DNA of 42,282 nt, from contig CAIYRB010000146.1 of NCBI GenBank assembly GCA_903928445.1, forward strand, positions 1 to 42,282, in the 5' to 3' direction. Each line of letters opens with the position of its first letter. The first letter of the stretch is position 1. Made by a program: the position numbers and the translations under genes. Shown here piece after piece: positions 1 through 8,962 of this stretch. This stretch comes from an uncultured Pseudomonadota bacterium. Its GTDB lineage: Bacteria > Bdellovibrionota_B > Oligoflexia > Oligoflexales > CAIYRB01. The notes beneath the pieces are model-generated. The model ran no database searches and had not been told where the DNA came from. It saw only the letters and a program-made list of their open reading frames with translations.

Positions 1-2
1 GG

Positions 3-512
3 GCTTTTAAGGATCCAAGCTTTCTTCGCTCCGCGACGATTCCAGACTTGGTGGCCGGCGAATTCTTCTTTAGCCTTCCCAATGGACTGCAGGCTTATTA
101 CTTAGTCGGTTTTGGCAATCAGCATCGTTACGACGTGCCGGGACCGGGAGGCGGATCGATCGATCCGCCGGTGGCGACCGACTACCGCCGTCCACAAGAC
201 GGGCTTCATCCTTGTGTCGGTGGCAAAGCGGTCTGTGGATATGTGATCAATGGCGAATCATGCATGACTTGTCATGGCGACGGCGTCAACATTCCGAAAA
301 ACCCCGCCGGCACCAACGGGATCAGCATGGCTGATATGACCAACCTCATGAACCAGGACCGGGCTAGGTTTGCCGGTGCGATCAGAGAGATGGGTTTTAC
401 TACCGTCACCGACGAGCCGATTTTTGCCACCCTTAGCATCTTTCGCAATGATCGCAAAGTTGCTGACAAGCGCAGCCAAGGCAGTGAGGTTTCCGGCCTT
501 ACAGGAAAATGA
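3..512 (+). CDS. C-terminal part of a secreted protein with one c-type haem motif (5' end outside window)
   Basis: The reading frame is open to the first base of the window, so this is the last ~169 residues of a longer protein. A GTG at 48 lies in the middle of conserved-looking sequence (FFSLPNGLQAYYL) and is unlikely to be the true start. A single CxxCH motif (CMTCH, nt 261-275) is the classic covalent haem c attachment site, which implies export to the periplasm. A segment of the type 'F-SLPNGLQAY-L ... VINGESCMTCH' occurs in large cytochrome-like proteins of myxobacteria and planctomycetes; that comparison is from memory. No second haem motif is visible. The gene ends 24 bases before the convergent TetR gene, with a hairpin between them. 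Function is uncertain beyond probable electron-transfer or haem-containing exported protein. Confidence 0.6.
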   Translation, partial: AFKDPSFLRSATIPDLVAGEFFFSLPNGLQAYYLVGFGNQHRYDVPGPGGGSIDPPVATDYRRPQDGLHPCVGGKAVCGYVINGESCMTCHGDGVNIPKNPAGTNGISMADMTNLMNQDRARFAGAIREMGFTTVTDEPIFATLSIFRNDRKVADKRSQGSEVSGLTGK

Positions 513-528
513 ACTAGGATCATGTGAG

Positions 529-552
529 CGCCGCGACTAAGGAGTCGCGGCG
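529..552. terminator. Perfect 10-bp hairpin at the convergent gene ends
   Basis: CGCCGCGACT at 529-538 and its exact reverse complement at 543-552 flank a 4-base AAGG loop. It sits between two convergent genes and overlaps the last codons of the TetR gene, so it could stop transcription from both sides. There is no T-tract on either strand, so intrinsic termination is plausible but unproven. Confidence 0.5.
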
Positions 553-1175
553 ATATACTTGGTGACCATCATGGCCAACTCAGCTTGAAGCTGCTGCATC
601 TGTTCGGCGGACATCCGGCGGCTGTGGGCCGCAGCCAGAACCCCTTCAACGGCGTGCGCTATGACAAAGGCGGTATTCGCTGAAACGTCATGGCGCAGGC
701 TGTCCTTACCGAGGACAAAGGTGAAGGCGAGAAAGGTGACGGTGCCGTCAAAGATTTTCGCGATGCGTTCTTTGGCCGGACTAGCAAGCTCTTGCATGAT
801 GGTAAAATATAGGCCGTCATGCGCGGTCAAGGCGTTGGTAAAGCGGTTCATGGCCAAGGCGATGATAGCTGGGTCGCTGTTGAGGATGCCGTCGCGCAGT
901 TCGCTCGCGACCTCGGCTTTGAGTATCCTGTAGTGCTTTTCCACTAGGGCGACGGCAATCTCGTCCTTGTTGGCGAAATACTGGTAGAGGGAGCCGACGC
1001 TGACGCCTGAAGACTGCGCCACGTTATTGGTCGTGAAGCCAGTCCAGCCGTTGTGCTTGAGGAGCCTAAATGCGCCTTCGAGAATCGTCTCGATGGTCTC
1101 GCGGGCCCTGGGTTGCATTGGTTCGCGCCTGGCACTCTCTCCACCCCGCTGGTCTTGTGGCCTGCGCTTCGCCAT
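537..1175 (-). CDS. TetR/AcrR family transcriptional regulator
   Basis: This ~212-residue DNA-binding repressor-type protein has an N-terminal TetR helix-turn-helix. The region around TTNNVAQSSGVSVGSLYQYF is the typical recognition-helix signature of the family, followed by NKDEI. The C-terminal ~140 residues are the variable ligand-binding/dimerisation part, so the inducer cannot be predicted. I prefer the ATG at 1175 because AAGGTGG precedes it by about 8 bases. A GTG at 1187 is also open, but its AAGGAG is only 3 bases away. It is transcribed divergently from the giant kinase gene, across a ~370-bp gap, and convergently with the haem-motif gene. TetR proteins often control themselves and a neighbour; no convincing operator palindrome was found here. 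Confidence 0.88.
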   Translation of the reverse strand: MAKRRPQDQRGGESARREPMQPRARETIETILEGAFRLLKHNGWTGFTTNNVAQSSGVSVGSLYQYFANKDEIAVALVEKHYRILKAEVASELRDGILNSDPAIIALAMNRFTNALTAHDGLYFTIMQELASPAKERIAKIFDGTVTFLAFTFVLGKDSLRHDVSANTAFVIAHAVEGVLAAAHSRRMSAEQMQQLQAELAMMVTKYIAATP

Positions 1176-1187
1176 AGGGGATGCCAC

Positions 1188-1544
1188 CTTCTCCTTGGTG
1201 AGTCTGGAAATACCTTATTGAGTTTACCCTAGTTCGATGCAATCACCACCAAGCTACCAGGGTGTTTTAGCCAATGCGGTCAAATCTGAATCGATCACCG
1301 CTCGGTATCCCGGCCTTAAGCCGACAGGATCCCCGCGCATCTTCGAGAGACCATGGTCAAAGCCGTCGCGTCCGTTCCATTTCTGGGTTCGGAATAACGG
1401 CCAAGTTCTTTAGATAGAATAAATATTCCAGTGGATTCGACCGCTGCCCACTGGCGTTCGGGAGTTTTTTTCTTCAGTACTTACCGAAAGTTCCGATCAA
1501 CAAGCGGTGACGAGGCGCGGTCTAATGAGGAATTTGGAGACTTG
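1188..1544. other. Intergenic region between tetR-type gene and kinase gene
   Basis: This divergent spacer should hold the promoters of both neighbours. It contains an AT-rich block just before the kinase gene (TAGAAT at 1415-1420) and a spaced 7-bp inverted pair, CTTGGTG near 1193 and CACCAAG near 1245. Neither forms a convincing promoter pair or TetR operator by eye. A GTG at 1431 opens the kinase frame, but the stretch 1431-1544 does not resemble a kinase N-terminus. No RNA gene was recognised. Confidence 0.4.
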
Positions 1545-4500
1545 ATGGCAATCCCGGCGAGACAAACAGCTGGCCCAGCGGTATTCGATGCCGCTGCCAA
1601 TCTTGCTGCGGACAGCCTGCTCTCGTCCAGCTCGATTGCGCAGTTGGGGGCGCTCATCTTCGAAAACAATCGGGTGCAGATCTTCCAGGCCCAGACTGAC
1701 CGCGGTGTGCCGGTGATCGTCAAGCGCCTGCGTGCTGGTATGCAATCAATTGAGCACATCGCGATGCTGCGTCGGGAGCACGATCTACTGACCGACCTTA
1801 AAGATGTGCCGGTACGGAAGAGTTACGGCTTAGTTGGGATTGGCGGATTGACCAGTCTCCTTCTGGAGGATGTCAAGGGTGATACCTTGCGCGCCTATTG
1901 CGTCAGGTCAAAGGCGACCATCGCGGCGATTCTGGCCCTCATGACCCAGCTTTGCGATGTGCTGGCCGTGCTGCACAGCCGCGGCATTGTGCATAAAGAT
2001 ATCAATCCGCAAAATATTCTGGTCAGTGAGTCTGGTGCAAGGCTGGTCTTGATTGACTTTGGTATCGCCGCGCGCATGAGCAATGAACAGGTCGCCTTTG
2101 AATCGGTCAGCGTGCTTGAAGGCACACTCGCCTATATCTCCCCGGAGCAAACCGGCAGAACCGGCCACACGATTGATGAACGCAGCGATCTGTATGCAGT
2201 GGGAGCGACCCTCTACGAACTCCTGAGCGGCCAACCGCCATTTGATGGAGGTGAGGCGATTGATATCGTCCATGCCCATCTCGCGACGCTGGCAACGCCG
2301 CTGCATAAAAAGAATCCGCAGGTTCCGTTGGCTCTTTCGGCCATCACCAGCAAGCTGCTCGCCAAGGCCCCTGAAGATCGTTATTGCAGCGCCGTGGGTC
2401 TGAAGCATGACCTCGAGCGCGTGATGACGGACCTGGCGCAGCCCGGCACTGTGCCGCTCGATTTTCCGCTGGGGCAACGGGACATACCGTTGCGCTTGCG
2501 GCTGCCGCAGCAGCTCTATGGCCGCGGGGCCGAGCTTGAGAAGATCGCCCGTTGCTGGGAGCGCGTGGAACAGGGCGGCAACGCCTTCGTTGCCATTGGC
2601 GGTCCGTCGGGAGTCGGTAAGACCGCGCTCATTCGTGAGTTATCATCCTCGATTCTCCGGACCAGAGCCCATTTTATTGCGGGCAAATTCGAGGAGCTGC
2701 GCCGGGATATACCCTATGATGCGGTGCTCCAGGCCTGCCTTGCCCTTATCGGAGCGATGCAATTAAAGGCCGAAGCGGAAGTCGCAGCCTGGCGCGAGCG
2801 GCTGCGCGCTGAGTTAGGCACTAGCAGTGCGCAAATCGTCGACCTGCTGCCGGACCTCGCCCGCATGTTGCCCGCCCAGGAGTCCGGTAGCGCCACGACG
2901 CTGGCGGAAGCCAAATACCGTCTGCAGCAACAGTTCATCAAATTCTTCCGCGCCACCAGCGGTGGCCATAGTCCCTTGGTGTTGTTTCTAGACGACCTGC
3001 AGTGGGCCGATATGGCCAGTCTTGAGCTGCTCGATGAAATGGTCATGAACGCGATGCATGGCGGCGTCTACGTGATCGGCGCCTTTCGCGACAACGAGCT
3101 CAGCGCGACTCATGCCTTGACCACCTACTTGGCGACCTGGCGACAGCATGCCTTGGACTTCGAGGTGCTGTCGCTGCCCCCGATCGCCCAAGAGGCGGTC
3201 GGGCAGCTTTGTGCTGCCGCGTTGCAATGGCAACTGAGCGAGACGCACGCCCTTGCAAACGTGGTGCATAGTCGCACCTCCGGCAATCCATTTTTTGTGC
3301 GGCAGCTGCTTAAGACGCTTTATGGCAAGGGTCTGATCTACTTTGATCTGCAAGCCTGTCGGTGGTGCGCGAATCAGGAAGCGATTGAGCAGGTCGCCGT
3401 CACCGATCAGGTTGTGGATCTGCTTAAGAGCCGCTTGAAAGATCTGCCGCTCAACGTGCAACACCTGCTGGTGCGGGCCGCGTATCTTGGTGATCATTTT
3501 GACCTAAAGCAGGTGTGGCGGGTATATAAGGGACCTTTGCAGCTGCTCTACGCCGGCCTGCATCATGCGGTGACTGAGGAGCTGCTGATTCCTCGCGGTG
3601 GCCACTATGGCGACTTGCAGGCGCTAACCAGCGAGTGGGATGAGCGCCATACCACGAATGCAGCAGCTCTGAGCGTGTTTGGCTTTATGTTTCCCCACGA
3701 CCGGATTCAAGAGGCATGTCAACATCTGTTGGATGACGCCGACGTCAGGACCATCCGACTTGGCATTGCCCGGGTCTTGATCGCGGGGGAAGGCGAAGTC
3801 AGCCAAAAGGATCGCTACGACGCGCTTTATCACTTTAACGCTGTGGAAGCGCTCGTCACCAACTCCACCGAACGAGTCGAGCTCGCGCGCCTAAACCTCG
3901 AGGCGGGACAGCGAGCCTCTCAATCCAGCGCCTGGGACATCGCTGCGACGTTCTACCGCATGGGTATGACCTTCCTGGGAGAACAAGGCTGGGCTTCGGA
4001 AGCGGCACTGATGCGTTCCCTCCATTTGGGGGTGGCCTCCGCGCTGATGTTGCTTGGGGATTCCGCGGCTACCGATCGTTGCTTCGACACCCTGCTGGCC
4101 CATTCCCAGCCTGGCTACCAGCGTGCAGAAGTACACCACCAGCGCTGTGTTCTGTTGGTGTCGTTGCATCGCAACACCGAGGCCATTGACGCCGGCGTGG
4201 CGGGTCTCAAGGAGCTGGGGGTGCGTGTGCCGTTCGACAACCCACCCCATGTGTTGATCCCGCTCATGGTCACCAAGACTAGTTGGCAACTGTCACGATT
4301 CACCGACCAAGAGATTCTCAACTTACCCGAGATGACGGACCCTGCACATTTGCTGATTGGCATGCTATTTAATGAAGTGATCCATCCGTGCCTGATGATC
4401 AGAGAGACCTTGGCCGTCTATTTGGTTACGCGGGCGGTTGCCCACGTCTTGGAACACGGGCAAAGCCCCTACGCCGCCGTGCCATTCCTCTATTACTCTG

Positions 4501-7064
4501 TGGTCTTGGGGGGGGTGTCGGTTGTCTTTAAGAGGAAATTTTGGTGGGGCGACGATGTTAGACGCTTGCAGAACCTGTTTAGGGAATGCAGTGTGAAGTG
4601 GCCGAACCAGCACCTGGGCGAGCGCATGGAGCTTGTCTACACGCTATTTTCGGCCCACTGGCATTCAGGCTACACTGAGTCGCTGATTCGCCTAGAAGCC
4701 ATGGCGACCGCCTTTGTCGACCGCGGTGACGTGATGTTTGCTTCCTACGCGGTCATCTTCCAGATCGATTCATTTCTCTTCAACGGCCTTAACTTGGCCG
4801 CGGCGGAAGTCGTCGTCAGTAAGCGCATGGACTGTGTCGAGCACTTTATTAAGGAGCCGTACCGAACATCCTGGAATCACACGCGCGGCGCCTTTCGCGT
4901 GCTGCACGAAGGCAGCAGCGCCGATCTTGAACGCTATGGTAACGACATGACGATGCTCGAGTCTGGCGCGATCGAGGAGTTGACATCGTTCTGCGCGGAT
5001 CGGTTGCTCAAGGCTACCTTGCTCTACCTAGGTGGGGCTTATGCGTCCGCTTACGGCTCGTTGCGTGAGGCGCAGCGGGCTGGCATCGACAAGGCCTTTG
5101 CGGGGTCCTACAAAGTTGCGGCTTTCCACATGACCATGGTCCTGGTCGCCGCGGAATACTACCTCAGCTGTAAATGGTGGCAACGCTTGGGTCCGCGCTT
5201 TCGGATCTGGCTTAGTCGCAAGATGCTTCGGCTGTTTACCCTTATCTCGCGCGAAAACTTTGCTCACAAAGAGATGCTGGCGAATGCGGTCTGGGCGGCA
5301 ACCTCTGGCCGCGCCGTTAGGGATTTTTCAAAGCTATTCGAGCAAGCCATCGCCGGTGCCCGGGAATCCGGCGTGGTGCTCGACGAGGCCTTGGCCTGCG
5401 AGCGGTATGGGCGCGCCTTGTTGCGCAATGGCCTGCCCACGCTGGCGGTGCGTCCGCTCATCAATGCCATTGAGGCTTATGAGGTTTGGGGCGCGACTGG
5501 CAAAGTCAAAGAGCTGGAATCGATCGTTGGCGTGGTCGATCCGCAGGCGGTGATCCGCCCGCAAGTCGAGTCGACGGTCAACTCGTTAAGGAGCACGCAG
5601 CGGCCCATGCGTTCTACCGCCAGTATGCCCAGAACGACCAGTCAGATCAGCGCCAGTTTGGATGCCCCAACACTGGTACGTGCGTTCCAGGCGCTCTCGG
5701 GTGAGGTCAAGCTCGATACTCTCAAGCATAAGTTGATTAACCTGGTGTGCGAAAACTCCGGTGCGCGACGCGCGCTCTTGCTGTGGCGCGACGAAAGCAA
5801 GGGGTCTGACCGGGAACAATACACAGTCGCGGCGCTGCGTGAGGTCGACGGCAGTGTCAGACTAGACGTCGGTCCCCCTGTCGCCGAGCAAGTCTCCATG
5901 GCTGCGGTGGCCTATGTATCGCGTTCGGGTAAGGCATTGATCGTCGCCGACGTCACCCGGGAAGAGCCGTGGAAATTCGAGCGCGAGCTTGCGGCGCGCA
6001 ACACCAAGTCGCTGATCTGCATGCCAATCGGTGTCGCCGGCGTCATCAAGGGCGTTCTCTATCTTGAGAACGATCTCAGCGCGCAGACCTTCACGCACGA
6101 CCGGGTGCAGATTCTCTCACTGCTGTCTGGCCAGATGGCGATTTCCCTTGAGAACGCTCACCTCTATGATCGGCTCGAGTCTTCCCTGGTCGCCGAGCAG
6201 GACGCCCGCCGGCGGGAGCAGGCTTCGCACCTCGAATATGTTCAGTCCGAAGCTGCCAGGCGGCACCTCGTCGCCGGCCTGGAGGCCGCCGAGGCCGTAC
6301 AGCAGTCGCTACTGGTCCTCGACCGCAATCCAGCCAACTATCAGCTATCGTACCTCTATGTCCCGGCCGAGAATGCCGGTGGTGATTGGTTGAGCAGCTT
6401 CTACGACTTGGAACATGATTGGCTGTTTTTGTTCCTCGGGGACGTGACCGGTCATGGCATCTCAGCGGCGTTGCTGACTGCCGCCGCATCGGGAGCTGCG
6501 GCGAGCGCCGTAGAGCAGATCAAGCGCAGCACGACGCTCGGCCAAGCGACGGTTGGTGGCGAGGCCAGCGCGGGAGTTAAGACGCCGCTAGAGGCAGCTT
6601 TGGACCATATCGCCGCGGCTTTGAACGCGGCCGTGCGTGTCACGTCTCAGGAGACGAAGCAGCTCATGACCATGGTCATGGTCGGTGTCGATCTGCGTAC
6701 CGGTCAAGCGGTCTATTTGAACGCCGGCCATCCGCCCATTCTCGTGGGTGGAGACCGCGCGCGCAGCGTCCTTGTCGGTGGCACACCGCTTGGCCTATTA
6801 GGCGAGGGGCAATGTGGCCGAGAAATCCTCATCATGGAACCAGGCGACAAGATTTTGATGTTTAGCGACGGCTTACTCGGCAATGTCGACGACAGAGGCC
6901 TAAAGCTGCGGTTTTCCGCGGTCCGCCGCATCTTCGAACGCCACCAGGAACCGGACCCCGTGATCGCCGAGATTGCGACCTTGGTCAGGGGCTTTGCCCA
7001 CGGGCCACATGCGGACGATACCGCCTGTCTGGTGTTTCGTTGGCTGGGCCCAGGTCGGGCGTAG
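1545..7064 (+). CDS. Giant signalling protein: Ser/Thr kinase-like, AAA-type ATPase, helical repeats, GAF, SpoIIE phosphatase
   Basis: This protein has ~1839 residues. The ATG at 1545 is chosen because GGAG lies 5 bases upstream; the frame extends back to a GTG at 1431. Domain order: a protein-kinase domain at ~20-290, with a VIVK lysine, HKDINPQN catalytic loop (H150, D152), a DFG (IDFGIA) and SPEQTGR. The HKDIN loop is usual in this giant family, although classical kinases have HRDLKPEN. Next is a STAND/AAA_16-like ATPase with Walker A GGPSGVGKT (352-360) and Walker B LFLDDLQWAD (~480). A long TPR-like helical region (~750-1370) follows, then a GAF domain (~1380-1540), a short coiled-coil-like linker, and a PP2C/SpoIIE domain (~1595-1838) with AGGDW, GDVTGHG, FSDG and ADDTA. 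It likely senses a ligand and controls a partner by phosphorylation or dephosphorylation, possibly an anti-sigma-type pathway. The target is not evident nearby. Confidence 0.93.
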   Translation: MAIPARQTAGPAVFDAAANLAADSLLSSSSIAQLGALIFENNRVQIFQAQTDRGVPVIVKRLRAGMQSIEHIAMLRREHDLLTDLKDVPVRKSYGLVGIGGLTSLLLEDVKGDTLRAYCVRSKATIAAILALMTQLCDVLAVLHSRGIVHKDINPQNILVSESGARLVLIDFGIAARMSNEQVAFESVSVLEGTLAYISPEQTGRTGHTIDERSDLYAVGATLYELLSGQPPFDGGEAIDIVHAHLATLATPLHKKNPQVPLALSAITSKLLAKAPEDRYCSAVGLKHDLERVMTDLAQPGTVPLDFPLGQRDIPLRLRLPQQLYGRGAELEKIARCWERVEQGGNAFVAIGGPSGVGKTALIRELSSSILRTRAHFIAGKFEELRRDIPYDAVLQACLALIGAMQLKAEAEVAAWRERLRAELGTSSAQIVDLLPDLARMLPAQESGSATTLAEAKYRLQQQFIKFFRATSGGHSPLVLFLDDLQWADMASLELLDEMVMNAMHGGVYVIGAFRDNELSATHALTTYLATWRQHALDFEVLSLPPIAQEAVGQLCAAALQWQLSETHALANVVHSRTSGNPFFVRQLLKTLYGKGLIYFDLQACRWCANQEAIEQVAVTDQVVDLLKSRLKDLPLNVQHLLVRAAYLGDHFDLKQVWRVYKGPLQLLYAGLHHAVTEELLIPRGGHYGDLQALTSEWDERHTTNAAALSVFGFMFPHDRIQEACQHLLDDADVRTIRLGIARVLIAGEGEVSQKDRYDALYHFNAVEALVTNSTERVELARLNLEAGQRASQSSAWDIAATFYRMGMTFLGEQGWASEAALMRSLHLGVASALMLLGDSAATDRCFDTLLAHSQPGYQRAEVHHQRCVLLVSLHRNTEAIDAGVAGLKELGVRVPFDNPPHVLIPLMVTKTSWQLSRFTDQEILNLPEMTDPAHLLIGMLFNEVIHPCLMIRETLAVYLVTRAVAHVLEHGQSPYAAVPFLYYSVVLGGVSVVFKRKFWWGDDVRRLQNLFRECSVKWPNQHLGERMELVYTLFSAHWHSGYTESLIRLEAMATAFVDRGDVMFASYAVIFQIDSFLFNGLNLAAAEVVVSKRMDCVEHFIKEPYRTSWNHTRGAFRVLHEGSSADLERYGNDMTMLESGAIEELTSFCADRLLKATLLYLGGAYASAYGSLREAQRAGIDKAFAGSYKVAAFHMTMVLVAAEYYLSCKWWQRLGPRFRIWLSRKMLRLFTLISRENFAHKEMLANAVWAATSGRAVRDFSKLFEQAIAGARESGVVLDEALACERYGRALLRNGLPTLAVRPLINAIEAYEVWGATGKVKELESIVGVVDPQAVIRPQVESTVNSLRSTQRPMRSTASMPRTTSQISASLDAPTLVRAFQALSGEVKLDTLKHKLINLVCENSGARRALLLWRDESKGSDREQYTVAALREVDGSVRLDVGPPVAEQVSMAAVAYVSRSGKALIVADVTREEPWKFERELAARNTKSLICMPIGVAGVIKGVLYLENDLSAQTFTHDRVQILSLLSGQMAISLENAHLYDRLESSLVAEQDARRREQASHLEYVQSEAARRHLVAGLEAAEAVQQSLLVLDRNPANYQLSYLYVPAENAGGDWLSSFYDLEHDWLFLFLGDVTGHGISAALLTAAASGAAASAVEQIKRSTTLGQATVGGEASAGVKTPLEAALDHIAAALNAAVRVTSQETKQLMTMVMVGVDLRTGQAVYLNAGHPPILVGGDRARSVLVGGTPLGLLGEGQCGREILIMEPGDKILMFSDGLLGNVDDRGLKLRFSAVRRIFERHQEPDPVIAEIATLVRGFAHGPHADDTACLVFRWLGPGRA

Positions 7065-7409
7065 AGCGCGTCGAGCTAGTTTATGGTGCGGCGTCATCCT
7101 AGTGCCGCGCATCAAGCGCCTGCGCGCTGCTTAATGATGCGATCGGCGCCGAAGGTTTCATCACGCTCGATGGCGCGACAGATCCTTCCATTTGAATTCA
7201 TCGCCGGTGATGGCAAAACTGTTCCAGGGTCATTTGACAGAGCGCTGGGCATAAGCATCGTCCACATGGTGTCCGCGTAGGCCTGGGGCAACGGGTCTCT
7301 TTGGTCAACGCCAGATAGAGGAAAAAAATGGATCAATTTTTCGACCCATGCTAAGCCATTTGCAACCAGGATGACGGTAGTTGATATCAATCGCCAGTGG
7401 TAGGGTAAA
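7065..7409 (+). pseudogene. Gene-free stretch with possible decayed beta-propeller (Asp-box) fragment
   Basis: No intact gene is supported here. In the + frame running through 7083-7403, one TAG (7278-7280) interrupts a reading that continues with AWGNGSLWSTPDRGKKW and then TRMTVVDINRQW before a TAG at 7401. TPDRGKKW is one residue off the Asp-box pattern (S/T-x-D-x-G-x-T-W) of BNR/YCF48-type propellers. The segment could be a remnant of such a gene, or coincidence in a 345-bp spacer. The spacer also carries the promoter of the protease gene downstream. A competing minus-strand frame (7112-7390, TTG start) has no recognisable features. Confidence 0.22.
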
Positions 7410-8132
7410 ATTTTTAGGCATTTCCACTTTATCTTATTGCTCTTGGTAGGTTGTCAGGCTAGTCCTCCCAATAGCCATGTCCTTGTGACTGGAGGCATCG
7501 AGGTTGCGGGCGACGAACTCATGGCCGTCATCGCCGTCATGCAGTCCTCTGGGGAGCCATGCAGCGGTACCATAGTAGGCGCAGGAACAATTCTAACAGT
7601 AGCCCACTGCGCACTGGATCCGGAAATCACAGTTCTTGGGCGGCAGCCATCTCGAGTCATCCGTGGCGACGACAGCGGCACCGCAGGTGAAGCCGATCTG
7701 GCGATCCTCGTGTTCGAACCAACGGACCTTGGTACCGTGGCACCCATAGCCGCGGCGACAACTGCCCCCGTATTTGGCGATCGCGTCACCATTGTTGGAT
7801 TTGGTCGCGATCGGCAGGGAGACAGTAGGCCGAGCTTTTTAAAGCGTCGCGGCGAAAACTACCTCAGCTCAGTTGGTGATCTAATGCTGATCGTGACTCC
7901 AAGCGCTGACCAGCAAAATCCGCTTCGCGCAAATATTGCTGGCGGCGATTCGGGCGGTCCATTGCTCTGGCGCGGGATGGTCAGCGGCGTTGCCACAGGC
8001 TTTACATGGGGTGCTAACGGCAGCGCCCAGGGCTGGTTTGTCAACCTGACCTCGGACCTAAGTCGCGCATTTCTCGATAGGGCCCAGTCTCAGGGGGCGC
8101 GCATCACCTGGAACCGTTCCGCTGACCACTAG
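7410..8132 (+). CDS. Trypsin-like (S1 family) serine protease, predicted lipoprotein
   Basis: This is a ~240-residue S1-type endopeptidase. The catalytic triad is visible: His in TVAHC, Asp in ADLAIL and Ser in GGDSGGPLL. The N-terminus reads K-x-FRHFHFILLLLVGCQA, a short lipoprotein signal with lipobox LVGC, so the enzyme is probably lipid-anchored outside the cytoplasm. The first conventional start, TTG at 7437, would leave only five residues before the lipobox cysteine. The only codon upstream (after the stop at 7401) that gives a normal signal peptide is ATT at 7410, preceded by TAGGGTAA. I therefore annotate 7410, with the start uncertain. No inhibitor or partner gene is adjacent. It is convergent with the dioxygenase gene. 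Confidence 0.85.
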   Translation: MFRHFHFILLLLVGCQASPPNSHVLVTGGIEVAGDELMAVIAVMQSSGEPCSGTIVGAGTILTVAHCALDPEITVLGRQPSRVIRGDDSGTAGEADLAILVFEPTDLGTVAPIAAATTAPVFGDRVTIVGFGRDRQGDSRPSFLKRRGENYLSSVGDLMLIVTPSADQQNPLRANIAGGDSGGPLLWRGMVSGVATGFTWGANGSAQGWFVNLTSDLSRAFLDRAQSQGARITWNRSADH

Positions 8133-8178
8133 GGGTAGGCGACTCCGTTGGTTAGGATCAATAGCCCAAGCCAAGCCT

Positions 8179-8748
8179 TTATTCGAATTCATTGACGACA
8201 AACGACGGGTGGGTGATCCAAGTCTGGACGATGTAGCGTTTGCTCGTGGCCTTGACCACCTCATGCGGGTGCGTATAGCCGACAGGAAACATCAGCGCGC
8301 GACCTTGCACTGGCTTGATCTTAACATTTTGCATGGGAAAGCAAGTCTCACCGCCGCTAGGCACGTCGTTTAGGTAAATCAACAGCGTTGCAATCCGCAG
8401 TCCATTGTGCGGCTCCTCGGTGGTTTGCCCATCGATATGCATGATGCAGGTATCACCGACGTCGTAGCGGGAGACGATATAACCATCGTCACCCCATTCG
8501 TGATAGGTGCTTTGCTGCAGCTGCGGCGGACGCGCAAAATACGCCGCTGTTAGTTCATTGGCGATACTACACAATTTAACATTTATTGGTCGCCACTCGC
8601 GGCACAGCGAAGCGTTGAGGTAGTGTCTGGTGCTGTAGTCCGGTTGTGGGTCGCTTTGCACCCGCAAGTCAGCATCGAAGCGGGCAATGATCTCGGCGCA
8701 GAGTTCAGGACTTAAGGCGGCCTCAAAGGTCTTGATATGCTGGGTCAT
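8179..8748 (-). CDS. 2-oxoglutarate/Fe(II)-dependent dioxygenase (prolyl 4-hydroxylase type)
   Basis: This ~189-residue non-haem iron oxygenase carries the double-stranded beta-helix ligands: HID (H104, D106), a distal histidine in YTHPHEV (H160/H162), and the 2-oxoglutarate-binding arginine in SKRYIVQTW (R171). LIYLNDVPSGGET is the conserved strand of P4H-like enzymes. Such enzymes hydroxylate peptidyl proline, other side chains or small molecules; the substrate here is unknown. I favour the ATG at 8748, although no good ribosome site is visible. A TTG at 8823 would add 25 residues without similarity. It shares a strand with the alpha/beta hydrolase upstream, but a 214-bp gap separates them, so co-transcription is uncertain. 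Confidence 0.85.
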   Translation of the reverse strand: MTQHIKTFEAALSPELCAEIIARFDADLRVQSDPQPDYSTRHYLNASLCREWRPINVKLCSIANELTAAYFARPPQLQQSTYHEWGDDGYIVSRYDVGDTCIMHIDGQTTEEPHNGLRIATLLIYLNDVPSGGETCFPMQNVKIKPVQGRALMFPVGYTHPHEVVKATSKRYIVQTWITHPSFVVNEFE

Positions 8749-8962
8749 GGCGGTGGTCTTTGGTTGGCTACAGGGGGCGTCATCGTCCCAGCGGCTTATA
8801 GGATAGGCGGCTTGGTACTGCAACTAAATCCGCTAGCTGCTAGTCGTGTGCGCAGTCCGCTTGGCTCCAGGCCGAACGGCGATGGTCAAAGCTCGCAGCA
8901 AGGCAACTGTGCAGCAGGACAGCGGCGAGTTTTTACATGGAGTCCGCCGCGCGGCACCGACC

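Noticed and set aside
7112..7390. Minus-strand frame with a TTG start opposite the spacer before the protease.
   Set aside because: It has no ribosome site or recognisable motif and competes with a better explanation on the other strand; too weak to call.
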